NCBI GenBank assembly: GCA_012064385.1
Contig: QRDG01000527.1
Coordinates: forward strand, 1,411,639 to 1,475,638
Direction of reading: 5' to 3'
Source of the DNA: Puccinellia tenuiflora
Lineage: Eukaryota > Streptophyta > Magnoliopsida > Poales > Poaceae
Length of the DNA: 64,000 nucleotides
The position numbers and the translations under genes are program-made. Shown in pieces: positions 33,516-46,600 of the stretch; the first letter of the stretch is position 1; every line of letters starts with the position of its first letter. The notes beneath the pieces were generated by a model, which saw only the letters and a program-made list of their open reading frames with translations, did not search any database and was not told the DNA's origin.

Positions 33516-34536
33516 TCATATCTCCAACACTATATCTGGAGAAAATCGAAGGACATAATAGCTTTTGTGTCAGCTTGTAACACCACTGCTACAAAACCAA
33601 CACTTTCGGATGAACTTACATTCTGAATCTGTTCTGATCCATTTGCTCCTTTGTTCCGCCCCCATCGCATTGCCCCTCCAAGGCAATTGAACCCTTCGAT
33701 AGCTTTCGATTGTGGCCTCTGACATTGCCAAGTTCTCGACAGGTATGTCGTCATGGAGCAATGGCCAGGGTATCTGTCATGAAGAAAATAATGGCATAAG
33801 TAAGAACCAACCACTAGGGCTTGTCTACAACTCATGAACTTCAGAGGAAACAGATGTGAACCAAAAAATTCTGCAGCAGCACCTCATTAAGTCTCGGTTC
33901 AGGCATCGTTCCCGTGAAACTTGGCCTGGGAAGGTAGCCACTGACGGGACTTGACATGAATTTCCTTAACGATTTGTTGTTATCTATCCCTCCTTTGAGG
34001 GACCTCTTCAACGTCAGGCGACGCCTCTTCTCCTCCTTGTCGTCTGACGTCGTGTCGGTCTCCGCCTTGGCACTCATGAGCAATGCGAGCTGCTGCATCT
34101 TCTTGAGCTCGTCCTGGCCACCTTCGCCTATCGCGAAGGTGCCGATTGACAGCATCGCCTGGGGCCAGCCGTCATGGAGCTCGTCGTGAGAAAGACAAGG
34201 TTCAGTGGAACTGCAAGTGTCAGCAGCTGCTACAAAGAGGACAAGTATGAGTTTCAGATTTTCATCCAAGTTCATGTTACATACTGAAAAATCTGAAGAA
34301 CGTAAGAGAAATAAATCGACCTGTCAATACCATCAGCAGTCACTTACGTCGGTTCGGCTCTGCATTGAACTCTGATTTCTTCTTGCTGCAGTGCGCTCCA
34401 TGAAGCCTGGTGTGCACCCAGCTCAGAATATCCTGCATCAGCGGCATGAAGAACAAGAAGAAAATTAGCATCGATATCATTCACTCCAAGAGGTTCAGTG
34501 GAACAAAGAAGAGATTGCCTGCCTGCGTACCCTCAT
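33516..34536 (-). CDS. LAZY/IGT-family gene, copy B (five exons)
   Basis: The exon plan matches copy A: 34531-34536 (ATGAGG), 34348-34432, 33883-34229, 33620-33773 and 33516-33535. All exon lengths are identical to copy A (6, 85, 347, 154, 20), all junctions are GT-AG and no stop interrupts the frame. Exon 2 reads DILSWVHTRLHG. Exon 3 has GWPQAMLSIGTFAIG, so copy A's Gly after IGTF is Ala here. Exons 4 and 5 give WIRTDSE and YIVLEI. There are several substitutions in the linker (for example SDDKEEKRRR versus GDEEEKKRRR-like text in copy A). The gene is probably functional or recently so. A 6-A versus 7-A run just past the exon 3 donor (33863-33868) would change frame only if a later donor is used. 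The MITE lies about 420 bp beyond the stop. Confidence 0.8.
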
Positions 34537-34880
34537 CACTACTCCCCCCTCTCGCAATAAGAAGTTCAGAATTCCTTACAGAGGAATGGACTTGGTAGCC
34601 AGCTGTGATGAGTTATACAGGTGTATATATCTGAGGATCAGAGCATATGTGTGTGCAAGTGCAACTTTCTAATAAAAGCAAAAAAAGGTAGTATGTGTAT
34701 GCAGGTTTAGGAACTAAACATGCTGTTTACTCGATCTCCAAGGAGATAACTGAAGATTGTGATCAAGAATTCTCGAGATGACAGCTTAGTATCCATTGAG
34801 AGGTGCCTAGGTTTTCAGATCCTCGTTGTTGTAATTCATGCCACCCTTTCAGCAAGATAGAAAACACCTTATTCATCACT

Positions 34881-34938
34881 GACTTTCTATAAATGAAATC
34901 GGGGAGAAATCCCTTTTCTTCAAAAAAAAAAAAAAACT
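34881..34938 (+). mobile_element. 58-bp 5'-truncated retroposon with poly-A
   Basis: Relative to copy A, this site gained 'gactttctataaatgaaatc...' ending in 'cttcaaaaaaaaaaaaaaact'. A 12-bp duplication TTATTCATCACT flanks it (34869-34880 and 34939-34950). The A-tail and target duplication show a LINE-mediated insertion, cut very short at its 5' end. Confidence 0.9.
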
Positions 34939-35435
34939 TTATTCATCACTCATCTTCCACGTGTTGATGATAGGTAAGAGAGGACGCGGACAAACGCATG
35001 GCCAGTGCTATGTCCAGCGCGCCGGTCTGGATTTTCAGTTCTGAATGTGCAGGTTGCTGCCTCGAACCGTTCAAGTCAGTGCAGATAAATCTCTTGAGAT
35101 CCAAAGTAGAGGGCGAAGGTGCACCGGGAGTAGAGAAAGGATCCATCCCGATGCTGTCTCCAAGAAACATAGGCGTGTGGCCAACTTAGCCACATATTTT
35201 TCCTAGTGGTATTAGAATGGTCTTATCATATCTTGAGCTGTGATTTTCAGTCTGCTGAGTGAGCTTGTTAAAGTATGCAAACTACTAGGTAATATAGTCA
35301 GCATAATAGGTTTCATTATCGAACTCTTAATCTGTTATCGATGACGGCGAAGCCTATGCTTCGTGCTTAAAGAAGTCGAGCTAAACAGATAAACGATCAG
35401 CTGAACACTAACATGAGTTTATCTTATAATCTTCA

Positions 35436-36653
35436 GACATAGTGATATCCTCTTGTTTATCGTTTACTAAGCTCATACGATATGTGGAGGGAAGCCATCA
35501 ATCTTTTGAGCTCGTGAAGAAACAAAATTGCTGAAAATAAGTTCTGAGTGGATCATATGCTTTCAAGACCTACGTATTAAATTTTGTAATCCCACCACAA
35601 CTTGAAGAGCAACGTGAAACTACGGCATGACATACCACCAAAGGCTATTTGAAGTCTACTTTCACTAGTACAGATAAGATCATTTAATCCCTCCAAATTG
35701 CTGACTAAACAAATGAACCGTTGCGATACACGGAACCACTTACGGTAAAATTTATGAACCGTGTGTAGGTGATGCAAATATGCCATACCCAATACATAGC
35801 ATACGCCTTTTTACTATGAATCGTGTGAGACATCACAGACGATTCTCAAGTATAAACGTGAGCATTTTTCAGTCGCATCACACTCGGTTTTATAAAACAA
35901 AGCGTGTGTGATATCTTTTCTACTCTTGGCTGGAAACTAGAGTGTGCCAATTTTCTCTCAACACATACAAGTGGAAAACAATACCCATGTGTGTTGTTAT
36001 TCAGCCAAAGTTGCCTCCTCAGCTTCTCGACTCTTTGTGAAATCACATAAACTTATCTCGTCCCGTCTCCGGTGGCTCGGCTATAAATGTTAGGAGTGTC
36101 CATTCGCCATCACCTACCTCATACCATATTGTGCCTCACCGCAAACCCATTATCTCTTACAAGTTGCGATATATGTGAGGGAACTGAGCATGGCGGGCAC
36201 ATCGAGCTTGGGGTACTTTCATCAACCTCGCGCCATCAGAGTAGGAGTAGGAGTACTCCCCAGCGCACGGAACTCGGGTACCATCATTGACCTCATGTCG
36301 ACGAATTCGGAGGAGCAGCACTTCCCATCGCACCGAGCACGCAGACGCGGGATCCCGTCCTCGCGCCACCAGATCACAGCACATACGCCTCCTTCTCTGC
36401 CATTCCCCCTTCCCTGGCTCGTCATGTGCGAATAGATACCTATCACATGGCAAACTGATTGACAAGTCTAACCGTGTGCCAAGGCCTACCCTTGTAGAGG
36501 CTTTGTTTCAAAAAAAGCATCTGTGAGCACACGCGATATTCAAGAAAGTGTATCTCTCTTTGAATTTATTTAGTTACTTATAGCCAAATGACTCTTCGTA
36601 CTCTGCTTCACACAGAAAGATCTAACAAACTATGCTCTTGCCCACTAATCACA
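35436..36653. other. intergenic, no gene recognised
   Basis: No gene or element end was established. Phrases such as 'gaaccgtgtgtaggtgat', 'gaatcgtgtgagacatcac' and 'taaccgtgtgccaagg' recur between 35757 and 36475 and could be remnants of DNA-transposon subterminal repeats. This is a weak impression. The last five bases (TCACA) are the target duplication of the solo LTR that follows. Confidence 0.35.
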
Positions 36654-38876
36654 TGTAACGCCCCAAGATCGGTACTATGCAGATTTGAGTGCTACCGCCA
36701 AATCCGCATAATAACGATCCTAAAGGACGCCCACCAGGCATAACGTGCATGTCGCAACACACACGTTATGCGGGTGGAATTGTTATAATATTATAACAGT
36801 TCTCGATGTAACCCACAAAACAACATATGTACAACAACGACTCACCGAGCCAAGAGCAAAAGATACAATACAAAGATCCAAATAACAACGGAAGCGGGTA
36901 GCGTCCGACTACGGACAAGATACAAATTGGACTAAGAGTCCTGAAGATAAGCAAAGGCACCATATCCCTGCCCAGGCCAAGCCTAGCCGGAGGGATTCCC
37001 AAGCTAACGCCGTCAGACTTCAAACCTGTTTGGCTGCATTGGAATAGCAGCCCCGAAGGGGTCAGTACTAGTAGAAGTACTGGCAAGTAATACTCACAAG
37101 ATATCAAAGCTGGAATTCCGGGGAAAAAGTGTTAGCGATTGAGGCGGCGGCAAGCAGCACTAACAACTTATAGAGACACGCTACAACAACTTTCGTCTAA
37201 TAGAGAGAAGGTAAGAGAGCGCTTAGGAAACCAACTATGCTAACACCAAACATACCCAGCAAATTCCTTACCATCCCGTTTATCCTACGAGCAGCAAGCC
37301 CAAAGGCACTCACACAGTTGGCAATTTTATAATTTATTATTGAAGTAGCTCTATCTTACTAATCAATTTATTAACATCAGGTGTAAGTTGTCTATGATCT
37401 TGTTAGCCAGCATCATCACCAAGTCGTCCATAACCGTGGACACGGATTTTCGAAAAGATTTAACCCTGCAGGGGTGCACAAATGTAACCACACACACTTC
37501 CACCCTTGTTGTCATGCAATTAGCACACTTCCGGGGTATGCTGGCAGGGTATCCGACGCTACACTTTTCCTTCACTACCGCACAAGTCCAGGGAACCACC
37601 TAGCTAAGTCTGACCCACCTTGAAAGTCCGGCCGAAGCTCCGAGGTGGACTTAGCCGATGCGAGAACGGCTTCGGGAGGGAACACTCATACGATTGCCCC
37701 TCCTTCCACATGCGATTAACGCACGGTCCGCAACCCTACCGTAAGTAACCATCACGTATAAGTCCCGGAGGCGTCCCATCCGTACCTGCATCACAAATAA
37801 ATAAAGCGCCGCACAAATGGAAACACCCGAACTACTTGTGGCGCCCTGGTCAAGGCTGCAGATCCGGGTACTAGGTCGAGGGGAGTCCCATTTCCTCCCA
37901 CATATGGGTAGTGTGCTCAGTCTTGGATCAGAGGACAAGAACTCGGGTCCTAGGCGACACTAGCAGAACAAATCACCACGATTGGCCTTCCGCCGATGCC
38001 TTATCTTTATTAATTATTCCCATCGCCAAACATTATAGATTATCATGTGAATTTAAACCCCAACTATCAAATTATAACAAGATTAGAACATGACTCGAGC
38101 AAAACAAACCTAAGCATGCACTACGACTCGCCAGGCCAACAAGATAAATAAGCAACAGGTTAATAGGATGTGGGGGTGGGGCATATCATGGCTGCAAGGT
38201 AAACATGCATATAGGATCGGGACACAAGCATCGATACATAAGGCTAGCAAGGAACAAAAGATAGGACGAGTAAGAGACATAAAACAAGCAAAGATAGCAA
38301 GGGATTATCACTTGCCTGCAATCCGGTGGAGGTAGCAGAACCTGTCGTTGCTCAAATCAACTCAACGTCCTATTCCCAAAGAAGCAACAAACACTGGAAA
38401 CATAAAAAATGCATTTTACTTCTATGGTAAAAGAAGCGGCATGTTGATGCAATGCATGCATGACATGGCAAGACATGAGAAGATGCAATTAAGCCAAATT
38501 GAACGGAACCGAGATTCCGACATTCAATTATTAGATTCAAGTTATTTTTCTAACCATCAAAATTAAATGTTATTAGCAAGTCTAAACAATGCATGGGTGA
38601 GCTACTCAAAATTAAATGGAACCGGGTCAACAATTAAATTAGAACCCACATATTCCATATTTAATTATTTAGGTGATAAACAAAACACAACTAAAATGCA
38701 AGCTATATGATGCAAACATGAGCATAGATGGCATATTAATATTCCTTGCATTTTTCTGATAAAATTTCATATATAACACTTTTAATTTGGACTTAAGAAT
38801 TAAAAGATATGATTTGAAACATTTTGCAAAAATAATAAATAAAACAGAAAAAGGGGTGAGAATTGGGGGGCCGTGG

Positions 38877-38937
38877 GGATTGAACCTGGGTCGGCCTGGT
38901 TAGAGGAGCAGAGAGCAAGCCACTGCGCTACGCTCGG
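38877..38937 (-). other. tRNA-like Pol III promoter motifs inside the solo LTR
   Basis: On the minus strand TAGCGCAGTGG (38930-38920) matches the tRNA A-box consensus TRGCNNAGYGG. GGTTCAATCC (38886-38877) matches the B box, about 33 nt later. No cloverleaf or CCA end is apparent, so this is a tRNA-like remnant rather than a tRNA gene. Confidence 0.5.
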
Positions 38938-39391
38938 TTTGGTGAATGAATCGGGAACTGGATGGACAAGAAGAGAAAGGACGGCGTTAACTGAATTTTC
39001 TCAGGAAAGATTCAGACTTTGGATGCAGGGACGAGGCGACCAACTGCAGGGAGGCCAGCCGCTTTCCCTCGCATGATATGGAGGCCGAGGGTGCAGGGGA
39101 GGGTGCGGTGTGTGTGCTGGTGCGGGTGTGGGTGTGCAGATGGTGTGCTGGTGTGGCAAGGAGGAGGTAGCGAGCAGCAAAAAGGCAAGCAGCAGTGCAT
39201 CATGAGCTGCATAGCAGCCATGGCGAGCGAGCTCGGGATCGAGCGAAACGGAGGCTATGGGCGATGGATCAGGAGGGGAAGGAGATGGAGGATGCGCAGC
39301 TCACCTAGGGAGGTCGATGGAGAGAGGTACAGGCTTGGGGACGGCGGTGACGTGCAGGCGACGGGGAGGAAGAGGTAGACGACGGCGACTG

Positions 39392-39936
39392 TGTTGCCCG
39401 TGAGATAGAGAGAGAGAGGGGAGTGTGTGCCAAAGAAAAAAGTTTTGCCTCCATTTTTCCTTTTTTCTATTGATGAGATATTTATAGGGTATCCTACAAA
39501 ATATCTGGCTAGATCTTTCCATCCAGCCGTGGCGAACTTGTCCACACCGGGACAGATGTCACACTGCTACGCGCGGGCCTACATAGGTGTCCAGGACACC
39601 TGTGCTTCTAGAAACTTCTCGCAGATTCCAAACCGCCAACACCCGCGCTGACGTGTCCATGAGCCAGAGTCGACAGACCAACTCCGTCACTCGACTACGC
39701 ACGAGCCGGAGTCGACAGACCGACTCCGTCACTCGACACTTCCTCGGGTAGGAGTCGAGAGTTCGACTCCACGTACCCGGAAACTAGTGTACCTGCCGGA
39801 CTCGAAGACATTTCGAGTCCCGGTTACTACTACTACTGCTGTCGAGTCAGAACAGACTCCGACTCGACAATTCGACTCGACTCGAGACACTCCTCAAGTC
39901 GGTTCGACTGCCCTAGAACACAAGCCTATTCCAACA
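39392..39936 (-). repeat. 3' LTR of copia element
   Basis: 545 bp. On the minus strand it runs TGTTGGAATAGG...CGGGCAACA. It directly follows the pol stop codon and an AGGGAGTGAT purine-rich tract. Confidence 0.95.
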
Positions 39937-40090
39937 ATCACTCCCTAGGCTTGAGTTCCGGCGACACCTCCACCATGCCGATCCTTGAGCACAGCTCCGC
40001 CAGGCAGACTCGTCCAAGTGGCTTGGTCAGCATGTCCGCGAGTTGATGTTCAGTGGGTACGAACTCCAACTCGATCTTCTTTGCCTCCAC

Positions 40091-43000
40091 TGTAACGCCC
40101 CGACACCGGAATTATACAGAGAGGCTATGTATTTGGCACAACCATCAATGTATAAAACAAAGATCGAGACTTGTGGAACAAACCGGCACATTGCATGACT
40201 CTACGACACAAAACATATAGCAACTCATATAATGAGAAGAATACAAATATACACAGCAAAAGGATCACAGATCCAACAATACATCAAGCGGAAGCGGGTA
40301 GTGTTGTCTAACAACAAGAAGCAAATATATGGCCTAACAGGCCTACAAATAACATCATCCCAGCCAGCTTGTTCCACGGTCCCAAGCTGCCACCTGGGAA
40401 CCCCAGACTAGTAGTCGACGTCAACGAAGAACCCACCTAGCTGCTCGGTATCGTCCTCCTCTAAAATACAAATACATAGAGGCAGCAAAGAGAGACTGAG
40501 TACGATGTACTCGCAAGGTTAGTAGGGCGATATAGGCCCAATGACTGACGGAGGCTCTAAAGCTTTATATGTATTTATTTTTGCATAAAGCTAAGTTTCA
40601 TAAACCAAAATATAAAGGACACATGGCATTCATCTACTCAGAATATTTTCATAAAGGGGTAAGAGAGTAACATTTTCCTCTTCGGTTCTCGGCGAACCTA
40701 CTTGTAACCATCACCACTCATCTCCACCAAAGGCACTCCCTCGAATCACCCTCGAGGAAATGAACCTTTATCACAAGTTTATTATGCAACCTCTAGCTGC
40801 CATATCAATTAGGTTATCGTTATCTATGAGCTAATCCGCCTTTCCCAAGAGTTTGTCCATAACCGTGGACACGGCTTTTCGAAAAGATTATCCCTGCAGG
40901 GGTGTACTATTTTACCCATTGGTACCGTCCGGCTCACCTAGTTGGCCCTCTTCCGGGGAAGACCGGCGAGCGGGCGCGGTTAGACCTTTACAATGCATGA
41001 GGCTTACTCAAGGACCATCAGTGGCGGAAGGACAGGTTCAGCGCTCCCAGCGCCCTGCCCCACCGTCACGTCCTACACACCATCATCCTCGTTCCTTTTT
41101 CCACGCACACCACACACGCGCAAATGGAAGTAGCAAACTAGAGGACCCTTGACAAGCCCCTCACAAATTATTCGGTCAGCGAGGCGCCCATACACCCACC
41201 AATGGAAGCACGCTCGGTTCTTGGTTCTAGCTAAAAGAACTCTCAGCCTAGGCGGCAAGAATGAGGCAAACCACCCTCCACGAGGGCAACTCATCCAAGC
41301 CTTTAGCAATTTGATTAAGCATCACATTTATCCACCTTGCCAAAATCATTCCATTAACATCAATACATATGGAACTCAACAACGGACATCACTAGCACTT
41401 CGCTAAGCATTTCTAAGCATGGCTAAGCATATAACCAACAATTATATTTCTTATCCGGCCAACACATCAACACTAAGGCTCATAGGTAGGGATACATGTG
41501 ATTGGCTCGGGGAAAACATGCAATCATAGGATATTCTACTATATTTGATCAAAGAACATTAGAATCGCATGCAATATTATGGTGGATAAAATAAGTTGAT
41601 AAAAACATAGGATGCTAGATGCCAAGAAGGTTAGGTTATCTCTTGCCTTGCTGCCCGGACGTGTAGTACTGCTCGTCGGGGTAAGTAGAGAGACCCTCGA
41701 CTCCGGAATCTATCGATACCCAAAAGAAATACGAAACACATATAAATCACAAGAACACAAGGTGCAATGCTCAATCACATGATGACATGTCAAATTGATG
41801 CAAGGATATTATTAATAACTTAAAGGCACAATTAAATGGGGAGCCAAATAATTAGTGAAATTATTTGGGATCAACCCCATATTTATCTTAATGACCACAA
41901 TCTTATAAATTATCAAATTATTAGAGAGGTGGCTCAAACATGCATGCACATGACAAGAATGGATAGGGTTTGTGATTCCGATCATTTTGGTACCTTATTC
42001 ATAATTTTCGGAGCACCGATGAATAAATAACAAGTTAAATTAATTATTTGAATTTAACCCCTTTTATCAAATTATGAAGAACATCAATTAATTATTTGTG
42101 ATCATGATGTGACATTAGCATAGCTGGATAGACTTTGAATTGCTGAACAAAATGATATATCATTCCCAAGATTTGACTTAGCATTTTAAAAGTTATTAAA
42201 CATTCACATCTTAACACAGTTTTCCGGAACTTCCGGTAAGTGGGCCGGTAGTACCGGTGTAGCGGTACTTCCGGTCCTACTTCCGCTTATGGTTCGAAAC
42301 AACCAGTACCGAATAAGAAAACCTCCGGTGAGTGGCCCGGTAGTTCCGGTGTAGCGGTACTTCCGGTGCCACTTCCGGAGTTACTTCCGCTTAAAAACTG
42401 AAAAGTCCAGTACCGAACCGAAACACTTCCGGCTCTACATCCGCTGTCACTTCCGGCGCACCGGTACTACCGCTGGTACTTCCGGCTATCGGTTTGCGCA
42501 CGGCACGGCGAGGCGCGCGGTGACCACGCGCACGTCGTGCACGCACGCGGCCACGGGGTGGTTCCTAGGGCGCGCAACCTAGCGCATTAGACGCGCGGGA
42601 GCAAGGGGATCTAGAGGGGCGGCGCCGCTACTTCCGGGTCGCCGGAAATCAAGAGGACGGCGGCGACCGGCGGCGAGTGCGGTACGCACCACGGCGAAAC
42701 GGCGACGGGGAGGGGGAGGAGGCGAGCGAGGATGCTCAGGAGGACGGCGAGCTCACCAGGAACGTAAAGAGCTCGACGACGGGGCTCGGAGAGGACGTAG
42801 GCGGCGGTGAGGTGCTCGGCGGCCGGCGACAGGTGGCGGGGAAGAAACGAGCGCCGGCGGCTACTCCGGGCGGCTCCGGCCGATTCCTTCGGTGGAGAGG
42901 AGCAGGAGGTCACGGCGGATCTTCCGGCGGTCTTGGCTCGGGCTGGGGTGGCCGGAATCGACGGTGGCGTTTTCGGCAGCCTCGGCGGAGGCGGAGGGTC

Positions 43001-43682
43001 GGTGGGAGCTCGCTAGGGTTAGGGTTCGGGCTCTGCGCGTGGGGAAAACGGATGAGGGGAGAGAGGGGGAGCAGGTGCGGCCAGTGGGGTTCACTTAACC
43101 CTAGGGGAGCACTGCAGCGCGAGGGGAGCAGGTGCGGGACGGCCATGGCGACAGTGCGCGCCACTGTCGCCACAGAGGTGACGGTGCACCGGTACTTCCG
43201 GTCTGGAGACCGGTACTTCCGGTGGTCAGAAACAAAACAGAAATGCCCTTTCTATTTGGATGGCAAAACAATTCCAGAAAATTATACAAAAATTCTGGGA
43301 AAGTCTCCACAACGTAAGCAACTCATCAAACATTCTCTAGATCTTTTGAGCAAGGTGGCATGGTTCGCAAGCAAAAGCTTTGAACCACATTGTAAGGCAT
43401 ACGGAAAAGGAAACACATTGGAGAGCAACCATTTGGTTCTCATGCACTTGAGGTGAACTTAGGAAGTGTGTTGGACCATAAGGTCACCTGTCACGTTAAG
43501 GGTTATACCATTCTTTGTATTTCAAGAAATAAAGGTTTTGGGAAGTTTGGCTTCCCTCACTTCATTATTTCCCATTGGTTGTTTGTTAACCCAAGCAATT
43601 TAAAGGATGCCATGATGCAAACATGAATGCAAAAAGTGGAAAAATTCTTCGTATTTTTCATTACCAAGTTAGGGCTGTTACA
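40091..43682. mobile_element. solo LTR (innermost layer of nest)
   Basis: TGTAACGCCCCGACACC...TTAGGGCTGTTACA, 3592 bp, flanked by TCCAC (40086-40090 and 43683-43687). It interrupts the RNase H coding region of the copia element. Removing it with one repeat restores the reading frame. There is no gag or pol. The long open frame 42677-43456 is composition-driven. The LTR contains an array of 'ccggtacttccgg'-type words at 42225-42485 and again near 43190-43215. Confidence 0.93.
42225..42485. repeat. array of short CCGG-A/T-CCGG palindromic words
   Basis: Words such as CCGGAACTTCCGG, CCGGTAGTACCGG and GCGGTACTTCCGG recur every 10-25 bp. They are separated by 'aaaactgaaaagtccagtaccgaa'-type spacers. 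The same words and a similar spacer occur in the unrelated repeat at 54140-54660. Confidence 0.8.
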
Positions 43683-46600
43683 TCCACGCAGTCTCGAATG
43701 AAGTGGTACTTCAACTCGATGTGTTTTGAGCGCTCGTGGAAGACGGGATTCTTGGCGAGTGCGATTGCCGACTTGTTGTCGACCTTGAGCACCACCTGCT
43801 CAGCTTCGCCGGTGCTGAACTCGGCAAGCAGCCGAGAGAGCCAGATCCCCTGCCAAGCAACCGTGGCAGCAGCCACGTACTCGGACTCGCAGCTCGAGAG
43901 AGCGACAACCGACTGCTTCTGGGATTGCCAGGTCACTGGGCTGCTCCCCAGAAAGAACATCGTGCCAGACGTACTCTTGCGCGAGTCGACGTCTCCACCC
44001 AAGTCACTGTCGCTGTAGCCGACGAGGTGTGGTGCACCTGCACCTCTGCAATACCTACATCCGAGTCGAGGAGACCCGGCGATGTAGCGTAGGATGTGCT
44101 TCACAGCCGCCAAATGCTCTTGAGTTGGCGCCACCATGAAGCACGACATGAACCCGATGGCGAAAGTCAGATCCGGTCGAGTGTGCACCAAGTACCGGAG
44201 GCTCCCGACGATGCTCCGGTACTCAGTCGCATCCGTCGGTGGAGCCGTGCTGGTCTTGGACAGCTTGAAGCGCGGCTCCATGGGCACCTGGAAGGGGTTG
44301 GACCCGGCCATCCTTGCTTTCTCCAGCAGCTTCTGGGCATAGGCCGCTTGCGAGATGTCGATCCCGCTTGGCCCTTGTCGGACCTCAATGCCGAGGTAGT
44401 AGCTCAGCAGCCCGAGGTCGGACATCTGGAACAGACTCTGCATCTCCAGCTTGAACTCGTCGATGTCGCTGGAGTCGGAGCCCGTGATCACCAGGTCGTC
44501 GACGTAGACTCCGACGAGGAGTCGAGTCGGCGTTGCACCTCGCGCGTACATACCATGCTCCGACTCACACCTGGTGAAGTCGAGCTTGACGAGGCATGCG
44601 TCGAGCTTGGTGTTCCATGCCCTTGATGCCTGCTTGAGGCCGTAGAGCGCCTTGTCGAGTCGGAGCACCAGATGCTCCTTCCCCTTTGCAGCAAAGCCGG
44701 CTGGCTGCTGCACGTACACCTCTTCCTCCAACTCGCCGTTGAGGAAGGCTGACTTGACGTCCATGTGGTGGATGTCCCAACCCGAATATGCGGCCACCGC
44801 CAGCAGGAGTCGAATTGACTCGAGTCAGGCCACGGGAGTGAAGACCTCGTCGTAGTCGACCCCGTGCCTCTGCACATAGCCCTTCGCCACCAGGCGAGCT
44901 TTGTGCTTAAGGACCACGCCGAGTGCATCCTTCTTCACCTTGTAGACCCACTTCAGGCCGATCGCGCGGTGACCTGGTGGTAAGGTGGTGAGCCGCCAAG
45001 TCGAGTTGGACTCGATGGCCTCGAGCTCCTCCTGCATCGCACGCCTCCAGCTGGCGTCTGACTTGGCCTCATCGAACGAGCCAGGCTCTTCGGAGGCGAG
45101 GAAGTGGAGCTCCTCGTCCGGCTCCTGAGCCGGACCCGCATCGAGCACGTTCTGCAGAGTGCGGAACCGGTGCTCGAGCTCGGTGTCGTCTTCTCCATCA
45201 AGCATACTTGCATACCTTGATGGTGGCGTGACGAACTCGACGCCTGTGACAGCCGGAGTCGAAGACTCGGCTGTCGAGTGCCCCGGTGTCGTTGGAGAAC
45301 CAGCTGGGGGAGACTCACTCCCGGCTCCTGGAGTCGGGGAAGACGGACCCGGAGAAGGCGGCGAGTCGGGTCCAGGACCCGCACTCCCGTCCCCTGGAGT
45401 CGGTTGCGGCTCGAACACCATGTGCTCGACCGTGAAGGTGTCGACTCCAAACGTGTTCACCGGAGAGTCCGGCGAACTCCAGTCCCAACGCGCGTTCTCG
45501 TCGAACACCACGTCGCGGGTGATGGCGACTCGGCCTGTAGCCGGGTCGTAGGCCCGATAACCCTTCGTGCCGGGTTCGTACCCCACGAAGATCATCGGCC
45601 TGCTGCGATCGTCGAGCTTCTTCAGCCCGGGTCGTGTCTCTCTGACATGCGCCACGCACCCGAACGTGCGCATGAAGTGCACATCCGGCTTGCGGCCATG
45701 CCAGGCCTCGAACGGCGTCATGCCGTCCACGCTCTTGGTGGGCGACCTGTTCAAGATGAACACGGCCGTCGACACCGCCTCACCCCAGAACTCGCCGGGG
45801 ACTCTCTTGGCCTTCAGCAGACTACGGGCCATGCCCACAATCGTCTGGTTGCGTCGCTCCACGACTTTGTTCTGCTGCGGGGAGTAAGGACCCATCAGGT
45901 GACGCTCGACTCCGAGCTCCGCGCAGTATGCCGTGAAGAAGCCGGAGGTGAACTCGCCTCCGCGATCCGTCCTCAGCGTGCGCAGCTTGCACCTGGACTC
46001 CGACTCGGCTCCCGCCTGGAGTCGAATGATGGCGACTGCGGCCTCGTCCTTCGTCGCAAGAAGGGCGAGCCACATGTACCGCGTTAGGTCGTCGACAAGC
46101 AAGAGGAAGTACCTCTTGCCGCTTGGAGTCACCGGGGTGACCGGCCCGCAGAGGTCGCCATGGACCAGCTCGAGTCGCTCCTTCGCCCGGAACTTCGCCT
46201 GCTTGGAGAAGGAGGCTCGCCGCTGCTTCCCTGCTAGGCAGGCGTCGCAGAGCTGGTTCACGTGCTCCACTAGAGGGAGTCCACGCACCATGCCGCCTTT
46301 CGTGAGTCGGCGCAGGCTGTCGAAGTTGAGGTGCCCGAACCTTGCATGCCAAGTCCAGGCCGAGTCGACACCTGCGTGCACTGCCAAGCACACAGGCTGG
46401 ACGACTCGCACTGTCAGCTTGTACATCCGGTTCGGCTCCCGCCTGACCTTCGCCAGGAGCTTCCGCTCCCTATCACGCACTCGGAGGAGCCCGTCCTCGA
46501 TCAGCACCTGGCAGCCATTCTCGTCGAACTGGACAAGGATGATGATCTGCGTGTTCAACCGGGGTATGTGGTACACCCCGGTGATGGCCCGGTGCTCGCC

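Larger units (their letters stand above)
32605..35435. repeat. segmental duplication, copy B
   Basis: Direct repeat of 28025-30555. It is longer because of a Stowaway MITE (32926-33097) and a 58-bp poly-A retroposon (34881-34938), with further small indels and scattered substitutions. Confidence 0.93.

Noticed and set aside
38877..38937. A functional tRNA gene
   Set aside because: A and B boxes are present, but there is no acceptor-stem pairing or recognisable anticodon arm.
42677..43456. 259-codon open frame in the inner solo LTR
   Set aside because: It is Gly/Arg-rich, composition-driven, antisense frames are equally open, and it lies entirely within an LTR.
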